DNA from: Candidatus Methylomirabilis sp.
Lineage (GTDB): Bacteria; Muiribacteriota; Ozemobacteria; Ozemobacterales; Ozemobacteraceae
Direction: 5' to 3'
Assembly (NCBI GenBank): GCA_020722725.1
Contig: DYKG01000010.1
Span: 22,483-86,482, forward strand
DNA: 64,000 nucleotides
In this document: in pieces, positions 8,784-18,542 of the stretch
Position numbering within the stretch: position 1 is the stretch's first letter
Layout: each line of letters opens with the position of its first letter
The notes under the pieces: model-generated
Databases searched by the model: none
What the model was told of the DNA's origin: nothing
What the model saw: the letters and a program-made list of their open reading frames with translations, nothing else
Position numbers and translations under genes: made by a program

Positions 8784-11700
8784 ATGTTTCACACTAATTT
8801 CGTACACCTTCACGTTCACAGCCATTACAGTCTTCTCGATGGCGCTGCGCCCATAAAGGCGATTGTCGAGGCGGCCAGACGGTTTCGCATGCCCGCCATT
8901 GCCATTACCGACCACGGCAATATGTTTGGCGCAATCGAACTCTACCAGCATGCGCTTAAGCGAGGGGTTAAACCGATTCTTGGTTTTGAGGCCTATGTGA
9001 CCCCGCATCCTCTCGATAAAAAAATCAAAGACCCGATGTATCATCTGGTTTTGTTGGCCCGCAACATCGTCGGTTACCGAAATCTGGTCAAGCTCTCAAC
9101 CATTGCTTTTACCGAGGGCTTTTATTACAAACCCAGAGTTAATTACGAGCTGCTGGAAAAGTACTCCGAAGGCTTGATTGCTCTAGGGGCCTGCCTTGCC
9201 GGCGAGGTGCCTTGTTACCTGCGCAAAAATGACCGTGAAGGCGCGATAACCGCCATAAAAAGATACCAGAAGATTTTTGGCCCGGAAAATTTTTACGTTG
9301 AGATCCAGAATCACGGAATTGCTGATCAGATAGAAATTCTCAAGCCACTGGTAGAAGTGGCCAGGCTTTGCAACGCTCCAATCGTTGCTACCAATGACAG
9401 CCACTACGTTCGCCCCGAAGACTGGGAAGCCCAGGATGCCCTGCTCTGCCTGAACACCAACGCTAAAATCGAAGACCCCGATCGTTACAGGTTTGAAACC
9501 CGCGAATTTTACCTGAAATCGCCCCAGGAAATGAACGAGCTGTTTTCCGAATATCCTGATGCGATTTCAAATACCCTGAGAATTGCCGAACGCTGCAACG
9601 TTCAGCTTAATCTTGGCAAGCCATATCTGCCTGAATTCCCGATTCCTGAAGGAAAAACATCTGAAAGCTATCTGACCGACCTCTGTCACCAGGGCTATAT
9701 CCGGCGCTACAAGACTGATGCCCCTCCCCGCGAGATTCAAGAAAGACTTGAATATGAGCTTGGGGTCATCAAGCGCATGGGATTCTGCGATTACTTCCTC
9801 ATCGTCTGGGATTTCATCAAAGCTGCACGCGACATGGGCGTTCCGGTCGGGCCTGGCCGTGGTTCGGCTGCGGGCAGTCTGGTTGCTTATTTGCTTGGCA
9901 TTACTGATATCGACCCGTTGAAATATGGGCTGCTGTTCGAGCGTTTTCTCAACCCTGAGCGAATCAGCATGCCTGATATCGACGTCGATTTCAGCGACGA
10001 TGGCAGGCAGCAGGTAATCGATTACGTGGTTGAAAAATATGGTCGCAGCAAGGTTGCTCAGATCATTACCTTCAATTTCATTCTGGCCAAAATGGCAATT
10101 CGCGACATTGGCCGGGTAATGGGGGTTGAGCTTTCAGAAGTTGACCGCATCGCCAAAATGGTGCCTGAAAAACCAGGCATTCACCTGAAAAAAGTTCTTG
10201 ATGAAGTACCCGAACTTAAAGAGTTGGTAGTGCATGGCACCGACCAGCAGAAGCGCCTGTTGCGCATCGCCGAAACCGTTGATGGTCTGGTAAGGCATTG
10301 CGGCGTACATGCCTGTGGCATCGTTATTTCGGCAATTGATCTGATGGATATTGTTCCGCTTTACCGCGATAAAAACGACGAAATTGTTACTCAGTATGAG
10401 AAAAATGCCATCGAGACCATCGGCCTGTTGAAAATGGACTTTCTGGGCCTTAAAACCCTGACAATTCTCAAGCGGGCCCTTGAAAACATTAAAGAAAGCC
10501 AGAATGTCGAAGTAGATCTCGATGCTGTATCACTCGAAGACCAAAAAACTTACGAACTGCTGCAGAAAGCCTTAACCCTCGGAGTCTTCCAGCTTGAATC
10601 GGCTGGCATGCGAAATCTGATAGTACGCCTGCAACCTTCGGTTTTTGAAGACATCATCGCATTGTTGGCCATGTATCGACCTGGCCCGCTTGGATCAGGC
10701 ATGGTCGACGATTTTGTTGAACGCAAACACGGCCGCAAAAAACTCGAATATCCGCACCCTGAGCTCGAACCGGTGTTAAAAGACACTTACGGCGTATTCC
10801 TGTATCAGGAACAATGCATGCAGACCGCCAACATTCTTGCTAATTTTTCCATGGCTCAAGCAGATGGTCTGCGAAAAGCGATGGGCAAAAAAATTCGCGA
10901 AGTCATGGAAAAAATGGGCGGACTTTTCGTTAAAGGTGCGGTTGCCAGGGGCATCGACGGGCAAAAGGCGCAGGAAATCTTCGACCTGATGGCCAGTTTC
11001 GCCGAGTATGGTTTCAATAAGTCCCACTCGGCTGCATATGCACTGATAACATTCAGAACCGCTTATTTAAAGGCTCATTATCCGGTTGAATTCATGGCGG
11101 CCGTTCTTTCATCAGAATTGAATGATACCGATAAAATTGCTGAATACATAGATGAATGTCGAACCATGGGCATTGAAATCCTGCCTCCTGATGTGAATAT
11201 TTCAAATGGCCTTTTTAAAGTAGAAAATGGAAAAATTCATTACGGCCTGAGCGCTCTGAAGGGCGTTGGTGCCGGTGCGGTTGATTCAATTGAAAAGGTT
11301 CGGGCAGAGGGCGGTCCGTATAAATCCCTTTCAGATTTCACCCGTCGGGTTGACAGCAGGCATGTTAATGCAAGAGTCGTTGATGCGCTGATTAAGGCGG
11401 GAGCTTTCAATTCTTTCGGCCTGAAAAAACGGCAACTGGTCGAAATGACCACTGAAGCCCTGAAGGCCGGACAATCTGCCCAGAAAGAAAAAGAATCCGG
11501 GCAGACTACTTTTTTTGACCTTTTCGGTGACGCGGCTGAAGGTTTGGGCGCCCATGATATCAAGCCTCCCGATGTCCCTGAATTTACTGAAAAAGAGTTG
11601 CTCGCCTACGAAAAAGAAGTTTACGGCTTTTACCTTACCGGTGACCCGTTCAAATCGGTTGCTCCTCTTGGCCGAATCTTTTCAAGTATTGCCCTGCCAA

Positions 11701-12302
11701 GGCTTGCCGAGGCTGGCGATGGTCAGACTTTCAGGATTGCCGGCATTCTAACGGGAATGAAGCGTCACATTACCAAAAAAGGCGATGGAATGGCCTTTTT
11801 GAGCGTTGAAGCCGATAACGCCTCTGTCGATGTTACCCTGTTTCCCAGGGCTTATGAGCAGTATGGATCGCGGCTCAAGATTGATGAGCCGGTTTTTATG
11901 CTGGTCAGCACTCAGTTAATCGATGGCAGTGTAAAGGTAAATGCTGAAAAAGTCCTTACTCTCGATGATTTCAACAGTGAAGAAGTTGGCAGGGTAACGC
12001 TCTTCGTTCCCCCTGAAATGACGGGGCGTGAGAATTACCAGAAATTGCTGACGATTCTTCAGAAAAATATCGGTCAGGCAGGTTTTGTCATGAAAATAAA
12101 CACTCCTGACCGCGAAAAGGTTACGCTTAAGCCAGGCACAAGATTCAGGCTGAATGTAAGCCCGCAATTCATTGCTGCCTGGGAAAAGCTTTGCGGAGCT
12201 GGTTCGGTCAGGGTTGACTTCAGTCATCTCGACGTAGAGGTGAAAAGACGCAACTGGAAGCGAAATGGCGCGGATGGCAACGGGTTAAAGGCGACCGGAT
12301 AA
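8784..12302 (+). CDS. dnaE: DNA polymerase III alpha subunit
   Basis: A replicative C-family polymerase of 1172 residues, full length for DnaE1. The N-terminal PHP domain starts at FVHLHVHSHYSLLDGA and continues with ITDHGNMFG. The palm carries the catalytic acidic motif PDIDVDFSDDGR at about 397 (Asp398 and Asp400). GPGRGSAAGSLVAY precedes it, the fingers contain LQLESAGMR and MYRPGPL, and KSHSAAYALIT follows. A helix-hairpin-helix region and an OB-fold lie near 1000. The enzyme extends DNA as the core of the replisome. It is read alone from a very short or absent leader and followed 21 bases later by an envelope gene. Confidence 0.97.
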   Translation: MFHTNFVHLHVHSHYSLLDGAAPIKAIVEAARRFRMPAIAITDHGNMFGAIELYQHALKRGVKPILGFEAYVTPHPLDKKIKDPMYHLVLLARNIVGYRNLVKLSTIAFTEGFYYKPRVNYELLEKYSEGLIALGACLAGEVPCYLRKNDREGAITAIKRYQKIFGPENFYVEIQNHGIADQIEILKPLVEVARLCNAPIVATNDSHYVRPEDWEAQDALLCLNTNAKIEDPDRYRFETREFYLKSPQEMNELFSEYPDAISNTLRIAERCNVQLNLGKPYLPEFPIPEGKTSESYLTDLCHQGYIRRYKTDAPPREIQERLEYELGVIKRMGFCDYFLIVWDFIKAARDMGVPVGPGRGSAAGSLVAYLLGITDIDPLKYGLLFERFLNPERISMPDIDVDFSDDGRQQVIDYVVEKYGRSKVAQIITFNFILAKMAIRDIGRVMGVELSEVDRIAKMVPEKPGIHLKKVLDEVPELKELVVHGTDQQKRLLRIAETVDGLVRHCGVHACGIVISAIDLMDIVPLYRDKNDEIVTQYEKNAIETIGLLKMDFLGLKTLTILKRALENIKESQNVEVDLDAVSLEDQKTYELLQKALTLGVFQLESAGMRNLIVRLQPSVFEDIIALLAMYRPGPLGSGMVDDFVERKHGRKKLEYPHPELEPVLKDTYGVFLYQEQCMQTANILANFSMAQADGLRKAMGKKIREVMEKMGGLFVKGAVARGIDGQKAQEIFDLMASFAEYGFNKSHSAAYALITFRTAYLKAHYPVEFMAAVLSSELNDTDKIAEYIDECRTMGIEILPPDVNISNGLFKVENGKIHYGLSALKGVGAGAVDSIEKVRAEGGPYKSLSDFTRRVDSRHVNARVVDALIKAGAFNSFGLKKRQLVEMTTEALKAGQSAQKEKESGQTTFFDLFGDAAEGLGAHDIKPPDVPEFTEKELLAYEKEVYGFYLTGDPFKSVAPLGRIFSSIALPRLAEAGDGQTFRIAGILTGMKRHITKKGDGMAFLSVEADNASVDVTLFPRAYEQYGSRLKIDEPVFMLVSTQLIDGSVKVNAEKVLTLDDFNSEEVGRVTLFVPPEMTGRENYQKLLTILQKNIGQAGFVMKINTPDREKVTLKPGTRFRLNVSPQFIAAWEKLCGAGSVRVDFSHLDVEVKRRNWKRNGADGNGLKATG

Positions 12303-12323
12303 ATTAAGGGGAAATCAAGGCTG

Positions 12324-15056
12324 ATGAAACATTTACAGAGCAGATTAGTTGCAGTTTTGCTTGTGTTGGCTTTCACTTCTGCAGTTGGGGCAGTAGAACT
12401 GAATGATGTATATAAGTTTCTTGGGACTTATCGCGTTGCCACGGTTGATGGTTTGAAGGTTTATTATCCTGAGTCCGCCGAATTGGCAATGCCAAGAGTC
12501 GTTGAGCGCCTCAATGAAGTCAGGCATCAATTTGACAAGAAGTTTCCCGAGCAGGCAGGTTTCGAGGTCAAGGTTATTTTAACCGACCATGATGATCGGG
12601 TCAGCAGCTCAAGCGACCCTGAATTCGACTGGATCAACCTTGGCATGTTCGAAGAAATTGGCGCCCTTTCAACCAGGGCTTATTCTCTTGAAAAGCGATT
12701 TTCTCTGAGACTTTCAAATATCCTTCTGTTGCGCACCCTTGCTTCTGCCGACAACTCATGGAAAAGAAAGCTCGGCACCCTTTCGGTTCCCCAGTGGTTT
12801 TTCGAAGGTCTGACCCTTCACAACGCATTTGCCCTTGATTCCATACATTACAGTCGCCTTCTTGACATGGCACGCAGCAACCGTCTTTATGATCTGGAGC
12901 GCTTGAACACCATCGTCAGTCAGCCTACTTTGATAAAAGAAGAAATGCGTTTTCAGGCTCACAGCATGCTGTCTTTCTGGGATAAAACCTATAAGGAAAA
13001 TGCCGGTCTTGAACTGATGCGGCAGATTATGAAAAAACCCGGGCAGTTTAAAATAATATTTAAAAGAGTTTATGGTGTCAGCCTGGGAGAAGCTTTTGAA
13101 GCTTATCGAAAATTTGTGCGGCACCGTTGTTCTGAGTTTAAACATCAGATGGACTGCGGCCCTGTGATTCTTGACGAAAAGGAAATCGGCGGCAAATTTT
13201 TTCGCTCTTTGCGCCAACTCTCACCCGATGAAAAAATCTGGGTTTCATCGCAGCGCTACACAACTGAAACTTACGATCTTTACTATCAAAAATCCGGCCA
13301 GAAGCCACGGGTGATTCTGAAAAACGTTCACCCGGCATTGCTTGTAGATGAACACACCAGAGAAATTTACATCGGGCGCTACCGGGTAAATGGTCAGAAG
13401 CAAAGACGCCTGGGTCTTTATGTTGTAACCCCTGAAAGCAAAAGTCGCTGTCTGGTAAATGAGCCCGGCAGTTTCAAGCCTCTCGGCAAAAAGTTTGGTC
13501 GTGTTTTTTATACCTCGATCAAAAGCGGTATTACCAGAGTTATGTCTGTTGATCCTGAGTTTAAGAATTCCACTCAGGTGGAATTTGCTTTTCCCCCATC
13601 TCTGCATCCGTTGGATCTTGCGATCGACAAGGGCTGCCGCGATCTTTATTATGTTTTTGAAACTCCTGATTTCAAGAAAAGACTTGCGGTTGTCTCCATC
13701 AGAAATGATGACCAGCCTCTACAGCCCAGGGAATTATTCAGTTCCACTGGTGACATCAGGGCGTTGAATTTTATCGAAGATCGACTCTGGTTCGCGGCAG
13801 AGAAAGATTTTTTTACCACCCAGCTGATTTCTCTTGATAATGAAAATAAAAAAATTCTGAAACACTCATCACTTCCTGGTGGAGTATGGGATTTAAATCT
13901 TATTGAGAATCAGCCGCAGGTTGTAACCCTTGCAAATGGTGGATTCTGGGCAACAACCGTAAACGGAAGCGATGAAATTGCAACGATTTCTGATGAGCTT
14001 CCAGTTGTTGAGATTGCAGAATTGAGCCCACTTAAGAGCAGTGTTTATCGCTCTGAATTTAAGACAAGCTACTGGAAGCCGATTGTCAGCGAGGACGAAG
14101 ATGGCCCGGTTTTTGGGGTTTACAATTATCGCACCGACAAACTTGATCGAAGCAACATTGTCGTGGCCCCCAAATACGGCTTTGAAAGTAAAAACTGGGG
14201 TTATGAAGGTGCTTACGCCAGACGTTTTGGACTTTTCAGAATCAGGGCTTCAATTGTTGACGGGGTAAAAGAAAAGTCTTATCTCGGCAATGAATATTTC
14301 GAAAGAACCAGAGCGAAAGTGCTCAATATTGATTATCCATTCAGCCTTTCAACCAGCCTGTCGCTGGGCATGGATCTTACCAAGCGTGGCATAGCAGAAA
14401 TTCCCCAGAACGGCACCCCTTACCCAACCGTGGGCCGAGACCATTCATTCTATGCCAGTATCAATCACCGGGCAATCAGAACCGAGCCTTACTGGGAAGT
14501 TTTTCCACGCAAAGGTAGAACGGTTACCGCTTACTACAAGCGGGGAAATGAATTTCTTGATGGCGAATTGAACTATGACAGTATCGGTATGCGCTGGTCT
14601 GAGCATATCGCCCTCGACGATGCCTGGGTGCTTACCGGTCGGGCCTGGATTGCGGAAGATGACAAGGAAAATAACATACGAAGACCCGATGATTTGAGCC
14701 TTGGTGGCGGCGATTACCTCAGGGCATTTGATTCTGGATTTATCTCAGGTGATTCATTACGGGCATTCGCATTGCATGTCGGTCGCCCGGTTAAATTCCA
14801 GTTCCCCGGATTCCTTAGCTGGATTTATAATGAATTTCTGGTTGCTGAAATGTTTGCCGAAATGGGCGATGTCAGGAATTCGGGCCAGAGATTTGATTTC
14901 TTCTTTGATAAAGGTATTGAATTGCGTATGCAGGCACTGCTGTTTAAACGCATTCCCATGAGCTTCCAGCTTGGATTTGCCTGGCAGAATGGCGGCGACG
15001 AAACAAACGCTTTCTTTGCCGTTGATGTGACTGATTTTTCTGAGATCTTCCAATGA
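12324..15056 (+). CDS. Outer-membrane protein with degenerate peptidase-MA-like N-domain and C-terminal beta-barrel
   Basis: 910 residues with a clear signal peptide (VAVLLVLAFTSAVGA). Residues 30-275 resemble the gluzincin peptidase MA family: the helix VPQWFFEGLTLHNAF corresponds to the usual PxWxxEGxA segment, followed by helical repeats, but I cannot find the HExxH zinc motif, so this part is probably not a protease. Residues 290-590 look like a beta-propeller (TolB-like) domain. From about 600 to the end, alternating aromatic strands (GLFRIRASIVDG, SLSLGMDLTKRG) ending in VDVTDFSEIFQ resemble a bacterial outer-membrane barrel. Function unknown; a surface or transport role is inferred. 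The following gene starts four bases after the stop. Confidence 0.65.
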   Translation: MKHLQSRLVAVLLVLAFTSAVGAVELNDVYKFLGTYRVATVDGLKVYYPESAELAMPRVVERLNEVRHQFDKKFPEQAGFEVKVILTDHDDRVSSSSDPEFDWINLGMFEEIGALSTRAYSLEKRFSLRLSNILLLRTLASADNSWKRKLGTLSVPQWFFEGLTLHNAFALDSIHYSRLLDMARSNRLYDLERLNTIVSQPTLIKEEMRFQAHSMLSFWDKTYKENAGLELMRQIMKKPGQFKIIFKRVYGVSLGEAFEAYRKFVRHRCSEFKHQMDCGPVILDEKEIGGKFFRSLRQLSPDEKIWVSSQRYTTETYDLYYQKSGQKPRVILKNVHPALLVDEHTREIYIGRYRVNGQKQRRLGLYVVTPESKSRCLVNEPGSFKPLGKKFGRVFYTSIKSGITRVMSVDPEFKNSTQVEFAFPPSLHPLDLAIDKGCRDLYYVFETPDFKKRLAVVSIRNDDQPLQPRELFSSTGDIRALNFIEDRLWFAAEKDFFTTQLISLDNENKKILKHSSLPGGVWDLNLIENQPQVVTLANGGFWATTVNGSDEIATISDELPVVEIAELSPLKSSVYRSEFKTSYWKPIVSEDEDGPVFGVYNYRTDKLDRSNIVVAPKYGFESKNWGYEGAYARRFGLFRIRASIVDGVKEKSYLGNEYFERTRAKVLNIDYPFSLSTSLSLGMDLTKRGIAEIPQNGTPYPTVGRDHSFYASINHRAIRTEPYWEVFPRKGRTVTAYYKRGNEFLDGELNYDSIGMRWSEHIALDDAWVLTGRAWIAEDDKENNIRRPDDLSLGGGDYLRAFDSGFISGDSLRAFALHVGRPVKFQFPGFLSWIYNEFLVAEMFAEMGDVRNSGQRFDFFFDKGIELRMQALLFKRIPMSFQLGFAWQNGGDETNAFFAVDVTDFSEIFQ

Positions 15057-15060
15057 AAGT

Positions 15061-16014
15061 ATGAAAAAAATATTTGTTTTATTTTTTGTTGTTTTTACTT
15101 CAACGCTTGCCTGGTCGGCTGAAAATGTTGCTTCGTCGTCATTGTCAATTAACAGCAAGGATCTGAAGGTTGCATTCAAGGGCGAAGTGCGGCATCTGTT
15201 CGGCCAGATGGCCAGAAACCTCGAAGCCGTTGATTTCGGTAAAATGCCAGATGGCATTGAAATCATTGATATAAGTGGTTGTAAGGGACTGAAAATTACC
15301 CAGGGTAAAATGGAAATCAGGGTCGATTCATGGGTTGACGATAAAGGTCTGCTTGAGCGCTTCAAAGAATGCCGCGAGTTATACGGTCGCAATCTCATCG
15401 CAGCAATAAATGGCTCTTTTTATTCATCAAGGGGGGTGCTTGGTCCTTTGGTTTCAGACGGCACTCTGCCGCCGAACCTGCGCCAGATTCCCGGTTCTCT
15501 TTCGCGATGCTTCGTTGCAAGTTTCAGGGCCACAAAAGGCCGGCAATACTGGTATATTGGCGAAACATCAATAAAAGGCGCTGACCTGCTGCGCTATTCA
15601 TTCAAAGAACTGGCATGGTTCAATGTTCCCGAAATTTATGGGGGAATAGATAATCTGCTCGGTGGTGGCGGTTGGATTCTCAGAGAAAAACACGATGTTC
15701 ACCGGGAATCTTATGAGCGTCAGCGTTTTCTATTCAGGCGCGAAGATCAGACCAGCAGACATACGGTCATTGCCCAGGATACGGACCGAAATCTTTATCT
15801 TCTGGTTTTTGAAGAAGGTCAAAATCTTCACCAGATTGCCAGAACCCTTGCCAAAGAACCGGTTTTTGCCAGGGTGCGCGATGCTTTTTTTCTTGACGGC
15901 GGGTCTTCTTCATCGATTGTGTTGAAAGAAAAATATCTGGTTTCACCACTTTATCTCGTGGATAAGGCCAGATTTTCGTCCGTTCAGGTTTTTGTTCTCG
16001 ATGCGCAATGGTAA
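15061..16014 (+). CDS. Secreted phosphodiester glycosidase family protein (NAGPA/DUF2233-like)
   Basis: 317 residues with a signal peptide (IFVLFFVVFTSTLAWSA). The mature part carries the family landmarks AAINGSFYSSRGVLGPLVSDG and near the end DAFFLDGGSSSSIVL, the conserved D-G-G-S-S-S motif. The family includes the human uncovering enzyme, which removes N-acetylglucosamine from a phosphodiester; bacterial members are thought to act on envelope glycans. There is no good ribosome binding site, and the start lies four bases after the preceding stop, so translation is probably coupled. It sits between an outer-membrane protein and a radical SAM gene. Confidence 0.75.
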   Translation: MKKIFVLFFVVFTSTLAWSAENVASSSLSINSKDLKVAFKGEVRHLFGQMARNLEAVDFGKMPDGIEIIDISGCKGLKITQGKMEIRVDSWVDDKGLLERFKECRELYGRNLIAAINGSFYSSRGVLGPLVSDGTLPPNLRQIPGSLSRCFVASFRATKGRQYWYIGETSIKGADLLRYSFKELAWFNVPEIYGGIDNLLGGGGWILREKHDVHRESYERQRFLFRREDQTSRHTVIAQDTDRNLYLLVFEEGQNLHQIARTLAKEPVFARVRDAFFLDGGSSSSIVLKEKYLVSPLYLVDKARFSSVQVFVLDAQW

Positions 16015-16020
16015 AATTTA

Positions 16021-17739
16021 ATGAAATGGCTTGATTATCCGGCTCTGTCATTTCGAGGTCGGGTTTATCCCGCCGCTTTGCACCGCAAGCCACAATACGA
16101 TGTAATTCTTGTTTCCGGCGATGCTTATGTCGATCATCCCGCATTTCCGGTTGCGGTAGTGTGCCGTTGCTTTGAAAAACTCGGGCTTTCGGTAGCGGTT
16201 ATTGCACAACCAGACTGGACTTCTGACCAGGATTTTCTTGTCTGGGGTGCACCTGCGAAATTTTTTGCCGTGGTGCCGGGAGCCATGGATAGCATGGTGG
16301 CCAACTATACAGCTACCGGAATGCCGCGCTCGACTGACCGCCTGTCACCCGGAGGAAAAGCCGGGCTGAGACCCAAACGGGCTGCCCAGGTTTATGTTCA
16401 GAAAATCAAGCAGCTTTTTAAAAATATTCCTGTCGTTCTTGGTGGCGTCGAAGCTTCGATGCGGCGCTTCGTTCATTATGATTTCTGGGAAGACCGCCTG
16501 CGCGACCCGATTTTATTCGACGCACCGGCTGATATTCTGGTCTATGGAATGGCAGAATCGGTTTTGGAAAGAGTGGTTGAATGGCTGATAATGCCTCAGC
16601 GATCGGCCATTCCTGTAATTCCACAGACCTGCATAAGAATCAGGCACGATTCCTGGCGATCGGTTCTTCAGAAAGCGCCTCTGATTCTGCCTTCTGTGGC
16701 GGAATGCCGCAGCGATAAAAATGCTTTCATGCAGATGTCGTTGTCCATAGACCGAATTATTCGGCCTGGTGGCCAAATATTGGTGCAGCAGCACCCCAAG
16801 GGCGATATTCTTTCTTTTCCTCCTGATCGCGAAGACCTACAGCGCGAAACGGAGTTAATGGGCGAAATTCAATACAATCGTCGAGTTCACCCTCTTTATC
16901 AGGAGCCGGTGCCAGCTCTTGAACCGGTTCAGTTTTCTATTCAGTCGCATCGCGGCTGCGTTGGAGCCTGCACTTTCTGTGCCCTTTCTTTGCATCAGGG
17001 TCGTGTAATCAGGTCGAGGTCTGCTCAAAGTATTCTCAAAGAAGCCGCCGGATTTGTTGAGCATCCTGATTTCAAAGGGGTTATACCAGATGTGGGTGGG
17101 CCGGCAGTTAATATGTATGGCTGGCAATGTGCTGTTGAAGGTTGCTCAAATGGTATTTGCAGCGAAGCCGAGCTTTGCCGGTCGATGTCTGGCAGTCTGG
17201 AGCCTCTGGCAAATCTGCTTCAGAGAATTGCTGAAATAAAAGGTATCAGACACGTTTTCGTTGGTTCCGGCCTGCGTTATGACCTGATCAGGGAAGATGA
17301 ATGGCAGATTTTTGAAAAAATTGTTTTTGGTCATGTATCCGGGCAGTTGAAGGTAGCTCCCGAACATTTTGACCGACGGGTTCTTCAGTTGATGCGTAAA
17401 GGTGCCGGGGCAGATTTTGCCCAATTTGCCGCCAGGTTCTACCAGAGCTGCAGGCAGCATGGCAAAAAGCTTTTTCTGGTGCCGTATCTGATGAGTGCTT
17501 TCCCGGGCTGCGAGGATAACGATGTTATTCTTGCACAAAAGGTTTGCGAGCTTAAACTGGCTCATGAGCAGATTCAGGAATTTACCCCGACGCCCGGCAG
17601 TCTGGCAACTGCAATGTATTATTGTCAAACTGATTTCAGAGGCAAGCCGGTCAAAATTCTGAAAAACCGAAATCAGCGCCTGGCAACCCGAAAACAGCTG
17701 CATCACAATAAAAATCAGCTGCCGCACCGGAAAAAATGA
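16021..17739 (+). CDS. YgiQ-family radical SAM protein
   Basis: 572 residues. The 4Fe-4S/SAM motif is CVGACTFC (Cys313, Cys317, Cys320), preceded by SIQSHRG. The N-terminal half has the YgiQ (UPF0313) landmarks DVILVSGDAYVDHPAFPVAVV and GGVEASMRRFVHYDFWED, and the C-terminal half has LKVAPEHFD and FTPTPGSLATAMYY. The family has a cobalamin-binding-like N-domain, and its reaction is not established. It is somewhat shorter than the E. coli protein. The start lies six bases after the previous stop and its end overlaps the next gene by four bases (ATGA), so it belongs to a coupled run. Confidence 0.85.
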   Translation: MKWLDYPALSFRGRVYPAALHRKPQYDVILVSGDAYVDHPAFPVAVVCRCFEKLGLSVAVIAQPDWTSDQDFLVWGAPAKFFAVVPGAMDSMVANYTATGMPRSTDRLSPGGKAGLRPKRAAQVYVQKIKQLFKNIPVVLGGVEASMRRFVHYDFWEDRLRDPILFDAPADILVYGMAESVLERVVEWLIMPQRSAIPVIPQTCIRIRHDSWRSVLQKAPLILPSVAECRSDKNAFMQMSLSIDRIIRPGGQILVQQHPKGDILSFPPDREDLQRETELMGEIQYNRRVHPLYQEPVPALEPVQFSIQSHRGCVGACTFCALSLHQGRVIRSRSAQSILKEAAGFVEHPDFKGVIPDVGGPAVNMYGWQCAVEGCSNGICSEAELCRSMSGSLEPLANLLQRIAEIKGIRHVFVGSGLRYDLIREDEWQIFEKIVFGHVSGQLKVAPEHFDRRVLQLMRKGAGADFAQFAARFYQSCRQHGKKLFLVPYLMSAFPGCEDNDVILAQKVCELKLAHEQIQEFTPTPGSLATAMYYCQTDFRGKPVKILKNRNQRLATRKQLHHNKNQLPHRKK

Positions 17740-18428
17740 CTGTGAAACTTTATGAAGTGCTGATCAATCAGGAAATTCTGTATGTCGAAGAAATCGACCG
17801 GCTGAATGCCTGCCCTGAATCATTGACTTTTTGGGGTGATGAAAAGCTTAACGGCTGGCTTTATCTGGCCGGAGAACCTGGCTCGGCAGACTGGAACCTG
17901 GCAAGAATGGTTGGTGAGCCGCTTCGGGCATTGCCTTTTATCGGTCAGTTGAACCGAAAAGATCTTCATCTGCTGGTTGCAGAATCAAATCTGCATGATT
18001 TTAAAAAGTGGATTAATGCTGGTTCAATTCTTTGGTTTGCATCTGAGAACGATGCTTTGGCGGCGAAAATGCCGACCCGGGTTGAAGGCTATGAGTTTAG
18101 ACAGCGCTTCAACAGCAGGGCAGGGCGGTATTTTCCAATTGTCGGCCCAGAAATTTATGCTTTTTCATCGGGTCAGATTGCCGGACTGGTAAAAACCGTG
18201 CGTGAAACCCAAAAGTTCATCGAAGTTTACATCGAAGTCGAGGTTTCAAGGCGGGGTCAGGGCCTGGGTCTTGTTCTGCTTCAGCGAATGGTTGAAATGG
18301 TGCACAAACTTGGCAAAACCCTTACCTATGCTCTGAATGACGACAACCAGGCTTCGCTGGCGCTGGCAAAAAGAGCAGGGCTGCAGCCATTTAACCTTCT
18401 TTTCCGACTGCTGCCACCCGGAGATTAA
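17736..18428 (+). CDS. GNAT-family N-acetyltransferase
   Basis: 230 residues. The C-terminal half holds the acetyl-CoA binding core: VEVSRRGQGLGLVLLQRMVE matches the R/QxxGxG/A loop, and YALNDDNQASLALAKRAGL matches the GNAT motif B helix. The N-terminal 100 residues are less typical and may set substrate choice. The acceptor is not predictable. The start overlaps the stop of the radical SAM gene by four bases, so the two are translationally coupled. Confidence 0.75.
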   Translation: MTVKLYEVLINQEILYVEEIDRLNACPESLTFWGDEKLNGWLYLAGEPGSADWNLARMVGEPLRALPFIGQLNRKDLHLLVAESNLHDFKKWINAGSILWFASENDALAAKMPTRVEGYEFRQRFNSRAGRYFPIVGPEIYAFSSGQIAGLVKTVRETQKFIEVYIEVEVSRRGQGLGLVLLQRMVEMVHKLGKTLTYALNDDNQASLALAKRAGLQPFNLLFRLLPPGD

Positions 18429-18453
18429 ATTGACGTTTAATTTGCCGTTTTGA

Positions 18454-18482
18454 TTGACTTCGTTTTAAAGCAATTCTACAAT
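18454..18482 (+). promoter_or_regulatory. Sigma70-type promoter for the nucleotidyltransferase gene
   Basis: TTGACT, a 17-base spacer and TACAAT, about 60 bases upstream of the ATG at 18543, which has its own AGGA site. Both hexamers match five of six consensus positions, making this one of the better promoters in the window. Confidence 0.6.
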
Positions 18483-18542
18483 ATTGGATACCAGAAGATA
18501 AATTACTGGAAAACAGTAAAGAATGAGTAAGGAAAGAATAAG

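Noticed and set aside
14757-15398. 213-codon minus-strand ORF across the end of the barrel gene and the start of the glycosidase gene
   Set aside because: It covers the ends of two well-supported plus-strand genes and has low-complexity, shadow-like composition.
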